A DNA stretch of 64,000 bases. Source: Pseudomonas tensinigenes (GTDB lineage: Bacteria > Pseudomonadota > Gammaproteobacteria > Pseudomonadales > Pseudomonadaceae). The translations under genes were made by a program, and so were the position numbers. Below are positions 54,898 to 63,702 of this stretch, piece by piece; position 1 is the stretch's first letter; every line of letters begins with the position of its first letter. Location of the stretch: positions 4,209,501 to 4,273,500 of the forward strand of contig NZ_CP077089.1 in the NCBI RefSeq assembly GCF_014268445.2, read 5' to 3'. The notes beneath the pieces were generated by a model, which was not told where the DNA came from, did not search any database, and worked only from the letters and a program-made list of their open reading frames with translations.

Positions 54898-55974
54898 ATG
54901 ACTCTGTTCTGGATCAGCCTTGCCGTCGGCGCGATCATGCTCGCCATTATCGTTCTGCTGCTGTGGCGCGAACGCGGTTTGCGCAGGCAGCTCGCGCAGT
55001 ACCGGGATCTGCTGAGGCGGGCCGCCGATGGCCAACACATTCAGCAGGACGGCGACGTCGAGCGCTTCAAGCGCAGCCAGTACTTTGCGCGCATTGGCAC
55101 TTGGGATTGGGAAGTCGACACGGATCGGCTGTACTGGTCGGATGCGATTTACGGCATGTTCGGCTTCAAGATCGGCGAGATCACGCCGTCCTATGCGCTG
55201 TTCTGTTCCTGCGTCCATCCGGACGACCGCATCAAGGTGCGCGAGGGCGAACTGCGTTGCCTGGAGACCGGCGAAAACCACGATGAGGAATACCGCGTGG
55301 TCTGGCCCGACGGCACGATTCGCTGGCTGCGGGAAACCGGCAACGTGGTGCACAACGACCACGACGCTGTGGTGAAAATGATGGGTGTGGTGCGCGACAT
55401 CACCGAAGAAAAAGCCTCGGCCAGCTACCTGCAACACCTCGCCCACTTCGATCCGCTGACCGGCCTGCCCAATCGCCTGGTGCTGGAACAACGCTTGTCC
55501 GAAGCGCTGGACCACGCGCGGCAGACCGAGACCCGCGTCGCATTGGTGTTCGTTGACCTCAACGGCTTCAAAACCATCAACGACCGCTACGGCCATGCCG
55601 CCGGCGACCGGGTGCTGGTCACCATGGCCACTCGGCTGAAACGCATTCTGCGCGCCACCGATACCGTTGCGCGCATCGGCGGCGATGAGTTCGTGGTGAT
55701 CCTGCAAGACCTGGCGCCGAGCCTGAGTTTGCAGGACGAAGCCCGCAGCATCTGCCAGAAAATTTTCATCGAACTGTCGCCCCCGATCAGCATCGGCAAC
55801 GACCAGCGCCACATCGGCACCAGCCTTGGCGTGGCGGTGTTTCCGGACCATGCGACGGCGATGGATCGCTTGCTGCACATTGCCGATCTGGCGATGTATG
55901 AGGCCAAGCGCAGTGGCAATAATCAGTATCGGCTGGGGGGTGGGCAGGTGATGAATCAGGTTCGGGTCGAGTAG
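54898..55974 (+). CDS. Membrane-anchored PAS-GGDEF diguanylate cyclase
   Basis: 358 residues. One N-terminal transmembrane helix (about 3-22, LFWISLAVGAIMLAIIVLLLW) and a short coiled region lead to a PAS fold-3 domain (about 65-175, GTWDWEVDTDRLYWSDAIYGMFG to MGVVRDITEEKA) and a GGDEF domain (about 180-345). The active site is GGDEF, unaltered, and an RATD inhibitory site lies five residues before it, so it should make cyclic di-GMP under product control. The PAS signal is unknown. Its stop is 5 bases from that of the convergent gene. Confidence 0.93.
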   Translation: MTLFWISLAVGAIMLAIIVLLLWRERGLRRQLAQYRDLLRRAADGQHIQQDGDVERFKRSQYFARIGTWDWEVDTDRLYWSDAIYGMFGFKIGEITPSYALFCSCVHPDDRIKVREGELRCLETGENHDEEYRVVWPDGTIRWLRETGNVVHNDHDAVVKMMGVVRDITEEKASASYLQHLAHFDPLTGLPNRLVLEQRLSEALDHARQTETRVALVFVDLNGFKTINDRYGHAAGDRVLVTMATRLKRILRATDTVARIGGDEFVVILQDLAPSLSLQDEARSICQKIFIELSPPISIGNDQRHIGTSLGVAVFPDHATAMDRLLHIADLAMYEAKRSGNNQYRLGGGQVMNQVRVE

Positions 55975-55979
55975 CTCGA

Positions 55980-56444
55980 TCAGTCCGCAGGCAGGCCAAA
56001 CGGAACCCCATTGAAGGTATGCGTGCAGCAACGGCAATGAGGTTTCATATCCTCGGCAGTCAACTGCGGGTTGACGATTTGCAGCTGCTTTTGCTCATCG
56101 ACGAAGAGGCCGTTGAAGTAGGCCGACTCGCCCAGTCGCACAATGTCCTCGCGATCCTCTTCATGGATGGCAACCATCCAGAACACAGGCTCTGGCCGAT
56201 CAAGGCGAGATACCGCTTCGCTGAAAATCTCATCCCAATGACCGCCGACGCGAGATAACAGGAAACGAAACAACGGCGTGTAGTCGTAGCCGTGGTGTTT
56301 GATGCCATGCATAGAGCCGCGCGTGGCCTCGCTGCGGCTTTGTGCTTTGGTGTTTCGTTGGTCGCGGTAGTGCCCGCCTGGGTTGTTGCGCCAGACATTG
56401 TGGGCGGTGGTGTTTTCTTTGCGATACAGCGGTTTCTTTTCCAA
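55980..56444 (-). CDS. Conserved hypothetical protein with C-terminal Cys/His cluster
   Basis: 154 residues, very basic at the N-terminus (KPLYRKENTTAHNVWRNNPGGHYRDQRNTKAQSRSEATRGSMHG) and with a CRCCTHTFNGVPF cluster near the C-terminus that might bind zinc. The central part (PLFRFLLSRVGGHWDEIFSEAVSRLDRPEPVFW) is well-formed coding sequence. I recognise it only as a conserved pseudomonad hypothetical; nucleic-acid binding is a guess from the basic start. Confidence 0.75.
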   Translation of the reverse strand: MEKKPLYRKENTTAHNVWRNNPGGHYRDQRNTKAQSRSEATRGSMHGIKHHGYDYTPLFRFLLSRVGGHWDEIFSEAVSRLDRPEPVFWMVAIHEEDREDIVRLGESAYFNGLFVDEQKQLQIVNPQLTAEDMKPHCRCCTHTFNGVPFGLPAD

Positions 56445-56545
56445 CGTGTTGCTCCTGAGTTCCCTTCACTCGAAACGCCCCACGGGTTTTACCCGAACGG
56501 CGCTCGATTGCAATCAACCGTCCATGGCTGATTGTTGCCGGAGGT

Positions 56546-56851
56546 TTAACGCGGGACCGGTTTCATCTCGACAATGGTGCCGTTGGTGATCATCACCATG
56601 ACGTACTGATCATTGATCTGTACCCACTGCGCCTGCTCAACAGGTTTTTTCAGGCCCTTGGTTTTCCAGTCGATGGCTTTTTCGCTGCGCTGATAAATAT
56701 CCGGGGCGCGGTCGTTGACCTTCAGTTCGCGGTCGCTGACCGGGGATTGCACGGCCTGTTCATTTGAGGTTTGCGCCGCTTGAACAAGTGGGCTGATCCC
56801 GGCAATGCCGGCGACGAGGGCCAGGCTGGCGATTAGGGTTTTGCTGTTCAT
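56546..56851 (-). CDS. RcnB-like periplasmic protein
   Basis: 101 residues with a signal peptide ending at VQA-AQTSN. The C-terminal part (LKKPVEQAQWVQINDQYVMVMITNGTIVEMKP) matches the RcnB/YohN family, whose E. coli member takes part in Ni/Co homeostasis in the periplasm. In pseudomonads many RcnB-like copies have no proven metal role. Confidence 0.8.
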   Translation of the reverse strand: MNSKTLIASLALVAGIAGISPLVQAAQTSNEQAVQSPVSDRELKVNDRAPDIYQRSEKAIDWKTKGLKKPVEQAQWVQINDQYVMVMITNGTIVEMKPVPR

Positions 56852-57031
56852 CGGTGAACCTCCTGAGATGTGTGATACCTGAACTCGGACTGCCGGGTTC
56901 GGGAATCATTCCTTGTTTTTTTGCCGGGGCAGGCCGGGGGATTTTAGTTGTCAGTTGGGTCGCTATCGCGGGCAGGCGAAGAACTACAGGAGGCTGTGGT
57001 GTAAGCAGAATTTGCAGGTGCCACGAAAACC

Positions 57032-57122
57032 TGTGGGAGCGAGCCTGCTCGCGAAGGGGCCGGCACATTCAACATCTTCATTGTTTGGGCCACCGCTTTC
57101 GCGAGCAGGCTCGCTCCCACAA
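57032..57122. repeat. REP inverted pair, GTGGGAGCGAGC type, long loop
   Basis: Facing units in the 433-base gap between the RcnB-like and MFS genes. Apart from this pair and a possible promoter region for the MFS gene (57125-57270), nothing else was recognised in the gap. Confidence 0.9.
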
Positions 57123-57284
57123 TGGTCCGCGGTATCGACATAGACGGATTGATCCACTTTGCACATCAATCCATGCCAACAATGCAATTAACATCCAGTT
57201 ACACCTGCGCCACCATCCGCCTCAATAAAAACCGTGCGCCGCCCTCCCGTCGCGCACGTCATAAAAGCGGTGGAGTACTTTTCT

Positions 57285-58577
57285 ATGACAGCCTCAATCC
57301 CACACAACGGCTCGCGGGCCGGCGCCATTTTCCGGGTGACCTCGGGCAACTTCCTCGAACAGTTCGATTTCTTTCTGTTCGGCTTCTATGCCACGCAGAT
57401 CGCGGCGGTGTTCTTTCCGGCGAGCAGTGAGTTCGCCTCCCTGATGATGACCTTTGCGGTGTTCGGCGCAGGCTTTTTGATGCGTCCACTGGGCGCCATC
57501 GTGCTCGGTGCGTACATCGATGATGTCGGTCGGCGCAAAGGCTTGATCGTCACGCTGTCGATCATGGCCAGCGGCACGATCTTGATTGTGCTGGTGCCCG
57601 GTTACGAAAGTATCGGCCTGTTTGCGCCAGCGCTGGTATTGATCGGACGCTTGCTGCAAGGGTTCTCGGCCGGTGCGGAATTGGGCGGAGTGTCGGTGTA
57701 TCTCGCCGAGATCGCCACGCCGGGTCGCAAAGGTTTCTTCACCGCTTGGCAGTCGGCCAGTCAGCAAGTGGCAATCATTGTCGCCGCCGCGTTGGGCTAC
57801 GCCTTGAACGCGTGGATGGCGCCGGAGGTGGTGGCCGATTGGGGCTGGCGGATTCCGTTTTTCGTCGGCTGCATGATCGTGCCGTTCATCTTTTTCCTGC
57901 GCCGTAACCTGGCGGAAACCGAAGAGTTCGCCGCACGCAAACACCGCCCGAGCATGGGCGAAGTGTTCCGCACCCTCGGCCAGAACTGGGGCGTGGTCCT
58001 CGGCGGCATGTTGATGGTGGCGCTGACCACCACCGCGTTTTACCTGATCACCGTGTACGCGCCGACCTTCGGTAAAACCGTGCTGCATCTGAGTACTTCG
58101 GACGCGCTGTTGGTGACCTTGCTGGTCGGTGTGTCGAACTTCTTCTGGTTGCCTATTGGCGGCCTGTTGTCGGACCGTATCGGCCGTCGTCCGGTGCTGA
58201 TCGCCATGTCGCTGCTGGCCCTGGCCACGACCTATCCGGCGCTGTCGTATCTGGTGCAGGCGCCTAGCTTCAGCCACATGCTGCTGTCGCTGTTGTGGCT
58301 GTCGTTTATCTACGGCTTGTACAACGGCGCGATGATTCCGGCGCTCACCGAGATCATGCCAGTCGAGGTTCGCGTTGCCGGTTTCTCCCTCGCCTACAGC
58401 CTGGCCACCGCCATTTTCGGCGGTTTCACCCCGGCGATGTCGACCTTCCTGATTCAGTACACCGGCGATAAAGCCGCGCCGGGTTACTGGATGAGCATCG
58501 GTGCGCTGTGTGCCTTGTGCGCCACTCTTTATCTGTACCGCCGTGCCGGTGGTCGTCTGCAACCTGTCGCGGCCTGA
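57285..58577 (+). CDS. MFS carboxylate:proton symporter (citrate/tricarballylate type)
   Basis: 430 residues from the ATG at 57285 (GGAG upstream). About 12 helices. [23 protein letters not shown] at helix 1, [24 protein letters not shown] between helices 2 and 3, [21 protein letters not shown] at helix 4 and SDRIGRRPV between 8 and 9 mark the metabolite:H+ symporter family (CitA, TcuC). Citrate or tricarballylate is the best guess. It is 12 bases from the next gene, so the two are co-transcribed. Confidence 0.87.
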   Translation: MTASIPHNGSRAGAIFRVTSGNFLEQFDFFLFGFYATQIAAVFFPASSEFASLMMTFAVFGAGFLMRPLGAIVLGAYIDDVGRRKGLIVTLSIMASGTILIVLVPGYESIGLFAPALVLIGRLLQGFSAGAELGGVSVYLAEIATPGRKGFFTAWQSASQQVAIIVAAALGYALNAWMAPEVVADWGWRIPFFVGCMIVPFIFFLRRNLAETEEFAARKHRPSMGEVFRTLGQNWGVVLGGMLMVALTTTAFYLITVYAPTFGKTVLHLSTSDALLVTLLVGVSNFFWLPIGGLLSDRIGRRPVLIAMSLLALATTYPALSYLVQAPSFSHMLLSLLWLSFIYGLYNGAMIPALTEIMPVEVRVAGFSLAYSLATAIFGGFTPAMSTFLIQYTGDKAAPGYWMSIGALCALCATLYLYRRAGGRLQPVAA

Positions 58578-58589
58578 GGAAAACTCGCC

Positions 58590-59360
58590 ATGAAAAAACT
58601 GTTTACTGTCACCGCCCTGCTCGCCGGTCTCGCGTTCAACCTCGCGGCCCAGGCCGAAGAATTGAGCGTGATGACCTCCGGCGGTTTCACCGCTGCCTAC
58701 AAGATTCTCGGGCCGAAATTCGCTGCCACCAGCGGCAATACACTGACCACCAGCCTCGGCCCGTCGATGGGCAAAGCCCCCGAGGCGATCCCCAATCGCC
58801 TCGCGCGCGGTGAGCACGCCGACGTGGTGATCATGGTCGGCTACGCCCTCGATGACCTGATCAAGCAAGGCAAAGTCGACCCGGCCTCGCGCGTTGAGCT
58901 GGCGGATTCGCGGATCGGCCTGGTGGTGCGCGAAGGCGCGCCGAAACCGGACATCAGCAGCGTCGACGCCTTGAAGAAAACCCTGCTCGACGCGCAGTCG
59001 GTGGCCTACTCCGACAGCGCCAGCGGCGTCTACATCGAGCAGCAGTTGTTCAAGAAACTGGGCATTGAAGATCAGTTGAAGCCGAAGGCCAAAATGATTG
59101 CGAAAATCCCGGTCGGCTCGGTGGTTGCCACTGGCGACTATCAATTGGGCTTCCAGCAGGTCAGCGAATTGCTGCCGGTGCCGGGCGTGAGCTTCGTCGC
59201 GAAAATTCCGGAATCAGTGCAGTCGGTAACGCGTTTTGCCGCCGGGATTCCGGTCGGCGCACAGCATCCTGAAGAAGCCAAAGCGCTGCTCGCTTACCTC
59301 GCCGCGCCGGCCGCGCAAGCTGATGTGCAGGCCACCGGACTGGATTCGGTCAAGCGCTGA
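58590..59360 (+). CDS. ModA-like periplasmic substrate-binding protein
   Basis: 256 residues with a signal peptide ending at AQA-EELSVM. It has the type-II binding-protein pattern of ModA/SBP_bac_11 (SVMTSGGFTAAYKILGPKFAATSG, MGKAPEAIPNRLARGEHADVVIM, VAYSDSASGVYIEQQL, GDYQLGFQQVSELL). No ABC permease or ATPase is beside it; instead it follows an MFS symporter, so the ligand may be an organic acid rather than molybdate. Its end overlaps the convergent LysR gene by 11 bases. Confidence 0.82.
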   Translation: MKKLFTVTALLAGLAFNLAAQAEELSVMTSGGFTAAYKILGPKFAATSGNTLTTSLGPSMGKAPEAIPNRLARGEHADVVIMVGYALDDLIKQGKVDPASRVELADSRIGLVVREGAPKPDISSVDALKKTLLDAQSVAYSDSASGVYIEQQLFKKLGIEDQLKPKAKMIAKIPVGSVVATGDYQLGFQQVSELLPVPGVSFVAKIPESVQSVTRFAAGIPVGAQHPEEAKALLAYLAAPAAQADVQATGLDSVKR

Positions 59361-60264
59361 TCGTTGGCGGCTGGACTTTCATTTCTATCACCAGCCGCTC
59401 CAGTTCCAGTGCCGCCGGGGTCAGCGTGCGACCCCGGCGCTTGATGATGCCGACACTGCGCATCACTTGCGGATCGGTCAGCGGCACCCGCGTCAGGATC
59501 GGATGATCCGGCCCGGGCATCGCCATCAGCGGCACCGCCGCCACGCCCAACCCCGCCTCCACCAGACCGATCATTGTCGTCACATGCCGGGTTTCGCAGA
59601 TGCTCGAACGCTGCGGCACCACCGTGCTCAACGCCTGATCGAGCAGAAAGCGGTTGCCGGAGGTCTTGTCCAGCGAGATGTAATCCTGCTGATAGAACTC
59701 GTCCCAGCTCACACTGCTGCGCCCGGCCAACGCATGATCGCGGCGACAAGCGACGACGTAGCACTCCTGCACAAGCGGTTCGAACTCGACTTTGGCATCC
59801 TGCGTGCCGAGAAAACTCAAGCCGAAATCCGCCTCGCCATTGACCACCGCACTCAACACATCGTGCGCGCTGGAGTCGAGCACTTTGACTTTGATCCGCG
59901 GGAATTGCTGGTGATAGCGCGCGACCACGCGGGGCATGAAGTAGTACGCCGCCGAAGGCACGCAGGCGACGGTGACATGGCCCAGACGGGTCGAAGCGAC
60001 TTCGCTGATGCCCAGCAACGCGACATCCAGATCATCGAGCAAACGCTCGACGCTGGGCATGAAACCGCGCCCGGCCTGGGTCAAGCTGACCTTGCGTGTG
60101 GTGCGCTCGAAGAGTTTGACGCCGAGGGCGTCTTCGAGCTTTTCGATGCGCCGGCTCAACGCCGGTTGCGACAGGCGCACGGTGTCGGCGGCCTTGCGGA
60201 AACTGCCCTGCTCGACCACGGCGCGAAAGGCTTGCAGGTCGTTAAGGTCGAAGTTGATGGCCAT
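59350..60264 (-). CDS. LysR-family transcriptional regulator
   Basis: 304 residues. HTH: FDLNDLQAFRAVVEQGSFRKAADTVRLSQPALSRRIEKLEDALGVKLFERTTRKV. The effector domain opens VTVACVPSAAYYFMPRVV. The sequence fits the group that regulates organic-acid uptake genes. It is convergent with the MFS and binding-protein pair, its probable targets, rather than divergent. Confidence 0.9.
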   Translation of the reverse strand: MAINFDLNDLQAFRAVVEQGSFRKAADTVRLSQPALSRRIEKLEDALGVKLFERTTRKVSLTQAGRGFMPSVERLLDDLDVALLGISEVASTRLGHVTVACVPSAAYYFMPRVVARYHQQFPRIKVKVLDSSAHDVLSAVVNGEADFGLSFLGTQDAKVEFEPLVQECYVVACRRDHALAGRSSVSWDEFYQQDYISLDKTSGNRFLLDQALSTVVPQRSSICETRHVTTMIGLVEAGLGVAAVPLMAMPGPDHPILTRVPLTDPQVMRSVGIIKRRGRTLTPAALELERLVIEMKVQPPTISA

Positions 60265-60336
60265 GGCGGGACTCGGGGGATTGATTCGTAGAGGTTATGA
60301 ATGTAACCAATTGATGCCAGATATTACAGAAATGAT

Positions 60337-60445
60337 GAAGATCCCCTGTAGGAGTGAGCCTGCTCGCGATAGCGGTGGATCAGTCAACTCATATGTAGCT
60401 GACACACCGTTATCGCGAGCAGGCTCACTCCTACAGGGGATCTTC
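60337..60445. repeat. REP inverted pair, GTAGGAGTGAGC type, long loop, perfect arms
   Basis: Arms 60337-60371 and 60411-60445 are perfect 35-base inverted repeats including GAAGATCCCC ends. It lies between the divergent LysR and antiporter genes, an unusual place because no transcript end is expected there. Confidence 0.9.
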
Positions 60446-60515
60446 TGTGGATATGGAATCGCTGTAGCCCTTATCCTTGTCACCCCCGCCGTACCGTTGT
60501 CAGGAGTAACCCCCC

Positions 60516-62324
60516 ATGCCCCATGAAGGCAATCTGTTGCAAGCCGCCGTCGTGTTTCTGTTCGCGGCCGTGCTCACCGTGCCTTTGGCCAAACGTCTGC
60601 AATTGGGTGCCGTGCTCGGTTATCTGTTTGCCGGCGTGATTATCGGCCCGTCGGTGCTGGGCCTGATCGGCAATCCGCAAAGCGTCGCGCATATTTCCGA
60701 ACTGGGGGTGGTGTTGCTGCTGTTCATCATTGGTCTTGAGCTGTCGCCGCGACGCTTGTGGGTGATGCGCAAATCGGTGTTCGGCGTCGGTCTGGCGCAG
60801 GTGTTGCTGACGGCTTCGGTGATTGGCGTGCTGGCCCTGTCGGTGTTTGGCCAACCGTTGAACAGTGCGATTGTGCTTGGCCTTGGTCTGGCGCTGTCCT
60901 CGACGGCATTCGGCCTGCAAAGTCTGGCCGAGCGCAAGGAACTGACCAGCCCCCACGGGCGGCTGGCGTTTGCGATTTTGCTGTTCCAGGACATCGCGGC
61001 GATACCGCTGATTGCGCTGGTGCCGATGCTTGCCGGTGGTGCTCAGGACACCAGCAATGCCGAGGGCCTGAATCACGCCTTGCAAGTGCTCGGCGGTATC
61101 GCCGTGGTGGTGGTCGGTGGGCGCTATCTGTTGCGTCCGGTGTTCCGCGTGGTGGCGAAAACCGGTTTGCCGGAAGTGTCGACGGCCACGGCGTTGCTGG
61201 TGGTGATCGGCACGGCGTGGTTGATGGATCTGGTCGGTGTGTCGATGGCGCTGGGGGCGTTCCTCGCCGGTTTGCTGTTGGCGGATTCGGAATATCGCCA
61301 TGAACTGGAAGCGCAGATCGAGCCGTTCAAAGGTCTGCTGCTCGGGCTGTTTTTCATTAGCGTGGGCATGGGCGCCAACCTTAGTTTGCTGCTCAGCGCG
61401 CCGATCACCGTGTTGGGGCTGACGCTGCTGTTGATCGGTCTGAAATTGCCGCTGCTGTTCGTCGTCGGACGTCTGGCGGGTGGCTTGAACAAGGTCAGTG
61501 CAATACGCCTCGGTATCGTGTTGGCGGCGGGTGGTGAATTTGCCTTTGTGGTGTTCAAGATCGGTCGTGATCAGGGCCTGTTCGAACCGCGCCTGTATGA
61601 CCTGCTGGTGCTGACCATCACCTTGTCGATGGCGGTGACGCCGTTGTTGCTGTTGCTCTGCGCGCGGCTGGTCAGCCCGAAAGTGCAGCCGGTGGAAGTG
61701 CCGGAAAAATACCGTGAGATCGACACTGACACCCCGCGTGTAGTGATCGCTGGCATGGGCCGGATGGGTCAGATCGTGGCGCGGATTCTGCGTGCGCAGA
61801 ACATCAAGTTCGTCGCGCTGGACACCTCGGTGGAAACCATCGAACTGTCGCGCAGTTTCGGCGGTGTGCCGGTGTTCTACGGCGACCCGATGCGCCCGGA
61901 AATCCTCAATGCAGCCAAGGTCGGCGAGGCGGAATATTTCGTGATTGCCACGGATGATCCGGAGACCAACATCAAGACCGCCGAGGTGGTGCGCAAGCTG
62001 TATCCGCACATGAAGATCATCGCCCGGGCCCGTAACCGTCAGCACGTGCATCGGTTGGTCGATGTTGGTGCGGAGGCGATTCGTGAGACGTATTACTCAA
62101 GTCTGGAGATGAGCCGGCGTACGTTGGTGGGACTTGGTCTGACCCAGGCCCAGGCCGATGCGCGGATCAAGCGCTTCAAGCACCACGACGAACAGGTGCT
62201 GGAGGCACAGCACGCGATTTACGACGACGCCGCCAAAGTGCTGCAAACCGCCCAGGAAGCCCGGGCGGAACTGGCGCGGTTGTTCGAGTCGGATCAACTG
62301 GAAGAAGAATCGCGCAAATCCTGA
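60516..62324 (+). CDS. CPA2-family Kef-type K+/H+ antiporter
   Basis: 602 residues. About 12 transmembrane helices (1-385), with FAGVIIGPSVLGLIG, LLFIIGLELSPRRLW, FAILLFQDIAAIPLIAL and GALSFAGLLLADSEYRHELE-type family segments (here GAFLAGLLLADSEYRHELE). A cytoplasmic TrkA-N domain follows (about 408-525, VVIAGMGRMGQIVARILRAQNIKFVALD), which in KefB/C binds glutathione adducts and NAD(H). A basic C-terminal helical tail ends the protein. It should exchange K+ for H+ during electrophile stress. No ancillary kefF/G gene is adjacent. Confidence 0.9.
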   Translation: MPHEGNLLQAAVVFLFAAVLTVPLAKRLQLGAVLGYLFAGVIIGPSVLGLIGNPQSVAHISELGVVLLLFIIGLELSPRRLWVMRKSVFGVGLAQVLLTASVIGVLALSVFGQPLNSAIVLGLGLALSSTAFGLQSLAERKELTSPHGRLAFAILLFQDIAAIPLIALVPMLAGGAQDTSNAEGLNHALQVLGGIAVVVVGGRYLLRPVFRVVAKTGLPEVSTATALLVVIGTAWLMDLVGVSMALGAFLAGLLLADSEYRHELEAQIEPFKGLLLGLFFISVGMGANLSLLLSAPITVLGLTLLLIGLKLPLLFVVGRLAGGLNKVSAIRLGIVLAAGGEFAFVVFKIGRDQGLFEPRLYDLLVLTITLSMAVTPLLLLLCARLVSPKVQPVEVPEKYREIDTDTPRVVIAGMGRMGQIVARILRAQNIKFVALDTSVETIELSRSFGGVPVFYGDPMRPEILNAAKVGEAEYFVIATDDPETNIKTAEVVRKLYPHMKIIARARNRQHVHRLVDVGAEAIRETYYSSLEMSRRTLVGLGLTQAQADARIKRFKHHDEQVLEAQHAIYDDAAKVLQTAQEARAELARLFESDQLEEESRKS

Positions 62325-62341
62325 GCCACATACAAAACCCC

Positions 62342-62432
62342 ATGTGGGAGCGAGCCTGCTCGCGAAAGCGGTGTGTCAGTCAACCTATTCGTTTCTGACA
62401 GATTGCATTCGCGAGCAGGCTCGCTCCCACAG
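62342..62432. repeat. REP inverted pair, GTGGGAGCGAGC type, long loop
   Basis: Facing units between the convergent antiporter and oxidoreductase genes. Confidence 0.9.
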
Positions 62433-62442
62433 GGGATCGGTG

Positions 62443-63702
62443 TCAGGCCAGTTCCAACTCCAGCGCTTGTTTGACCGGGGCCACCTCAAACCGATCTGCC
62501 AGAAACGGTGTGATATCCAGCGGCAGCGGTTCGTCGTTGACCAGTTTGTCCAGCAACACACCGGTAATCGCCGAGGTCAGAATCCCGGTGCGGAAGTGCC
62601 CGCAGGCATTCAAATACCCCTCCACCCCACGCATCGGCCCGAGTATCGGCAACTCATCCGGCGAACCCGGACGCAAGCCCGCCCAGGTGCGTTTCAGATT
62701 GACGTCCTTGAGTTCTGGCAGGCAACGCACCGCCCCCTGCACCAGCCCGGCGATTTCCGGGTAGGTGGTGGTTACGTCGAAGCCTTTGTCTTCGGTGGTG
62801 CTGCCGATCAGGATCTCGCCGTTGTCCTTCTGCGCCACGTAGCAATCGCTGGTGGTCAGGCAGCCGTTGAGAATCTTCGGCATGCGCTCGGTCAGTAGAA
62901 TCTGGCCTTTCACCGGTTTCACCGGGATGCGAATCCCCGTCGCCCATTCGCTCAAGTCCGCCGCCCAGGCACCGCTGGCGTTGATCAGCGTCTTGCAGTG
63001 GAACACGCCCTCCTCGGCCGTCTGCACACCGGTGACGCGGCTGCCGTGATGCAACACGCCGGTGACGTTGGTGTTGACGAAAATGTCGACGCCGTTCTGC
63101 CGCGCGCCTTCCATGTAGGCATCGGCGAGGCGGAACGGGCTGACCTGATGGTCGCAGAGAAACTCCAGCGCCCCGCGTGCTTCATGGCTGACGCTCGGCT
63201 CGGACTCGCGCAGCGCCGCCTGATCGAGCCAGCGCACCTGGTCGGCCAGGTGCGGAATGCAGCCGACGATGTGCTCGGCGTAGAGCCGGTCTTCATCGTC
63301 ATAAATGACGAATTTCAGCCCGGTCTTTTCGAACTTGAAATCCATGCCGTGATTGTCTTTCAGCTCTCGGTGCAACGCCGGGTACAGGGCGTTGGACTGC
63401 AGGGCAAAATCGAAAAACGACTCCGGCAGAATGTGCGGCGTGCTCGCGTCTACCGCCACCGCCGCGCCTTGGGTTTCGCGCTTGCGGTTGGCCGACATCA
63501 TGCGGAAGAAAATCACCCCGCAGCCGAGGCCGACCGACTCGCCGATCGCCCACAAGCCACCGGCCGACGCACGGGTCGCGTTGCCCGGGCGCTTGGCATC
63601 AATCAGCGCGATTTTGAGGTTTTTGCGCTTGGACAATTGATAGGCGCAGGACGCCCCGATCACGCCACCACCGGCGATGACCACGTCATAGAACTTACTC
63701 AT
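62443..63702 (-). CDS. FAD-dependent amino-acid oxidoreductase (DAO family, HcnC/LhpB-like)
   Basis: 419 residues. The FAD fold DVVIAGGGVIGASCAYQLSKRKNLKIALIDAKRPGNATRASAGGLW and the C-terminal GLRPGSPDELPILGPMRGVEGYLNACGHFRTGILTSAITG segment are those of the glycine oxidase/sarcosine oxidase-like DAO group. The small [2Fe-2S] partner encoded upstream overlaps it by 8 bases, which points to a multi-subunit enzyme like opine oxidase, D-hydroxyproline dehydrogenase or HCN synthase rather than a simple oxidase. Substrate not determined. Confidence 0.87.
   Translation of the reverse strand: MSKFYDVVIAGGGVIGASCAYQLSKRKNLKIALIDAKRPGNATRASAGGLWAIGESVGLGCGVIFFRMMSANRKRETQGAAVAVDASTPHILPESFFDFALQSNALYPALHRELKDNHGMDFKFEKTGLKFVIYDDEDRLYAEHIVGCIPHLADQVRWLDQAALRESEPSVSHEARGALEFLCDHQVSPFRLADAYMEGARQNGVDIFVNTNVTGVLHHGSRVTGVQTAEEGVFHCKTLINASGAWAADLSEWATGIRIPVKPVKGQILLTERMPKILNGCLTTSDCYVAQKDNGEILIGSTTEDKGFDVTTTYPEIAGLVQGAVRCLPELKDVNLKRTWAGLRPGSPDELPILGPMRGVEGYLNACGHFRTGILTSAITGVLLDKLVNDEPLPLDITPFLADRFEVAPVKQALELELA

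Noticed and set aside
57294-59144. 616-codon open frame on the minus strand
   Set aside because: Antisense to the MFS and binding-protein genes; composition biased to Arg/His/Gln with no recognisable domain.
60480-62051. 523-codon open frame on the minus strand
   Set aside because: Antisense to the Kef-type antiporter gene; low-complexity Gln/His/Arg sequence.
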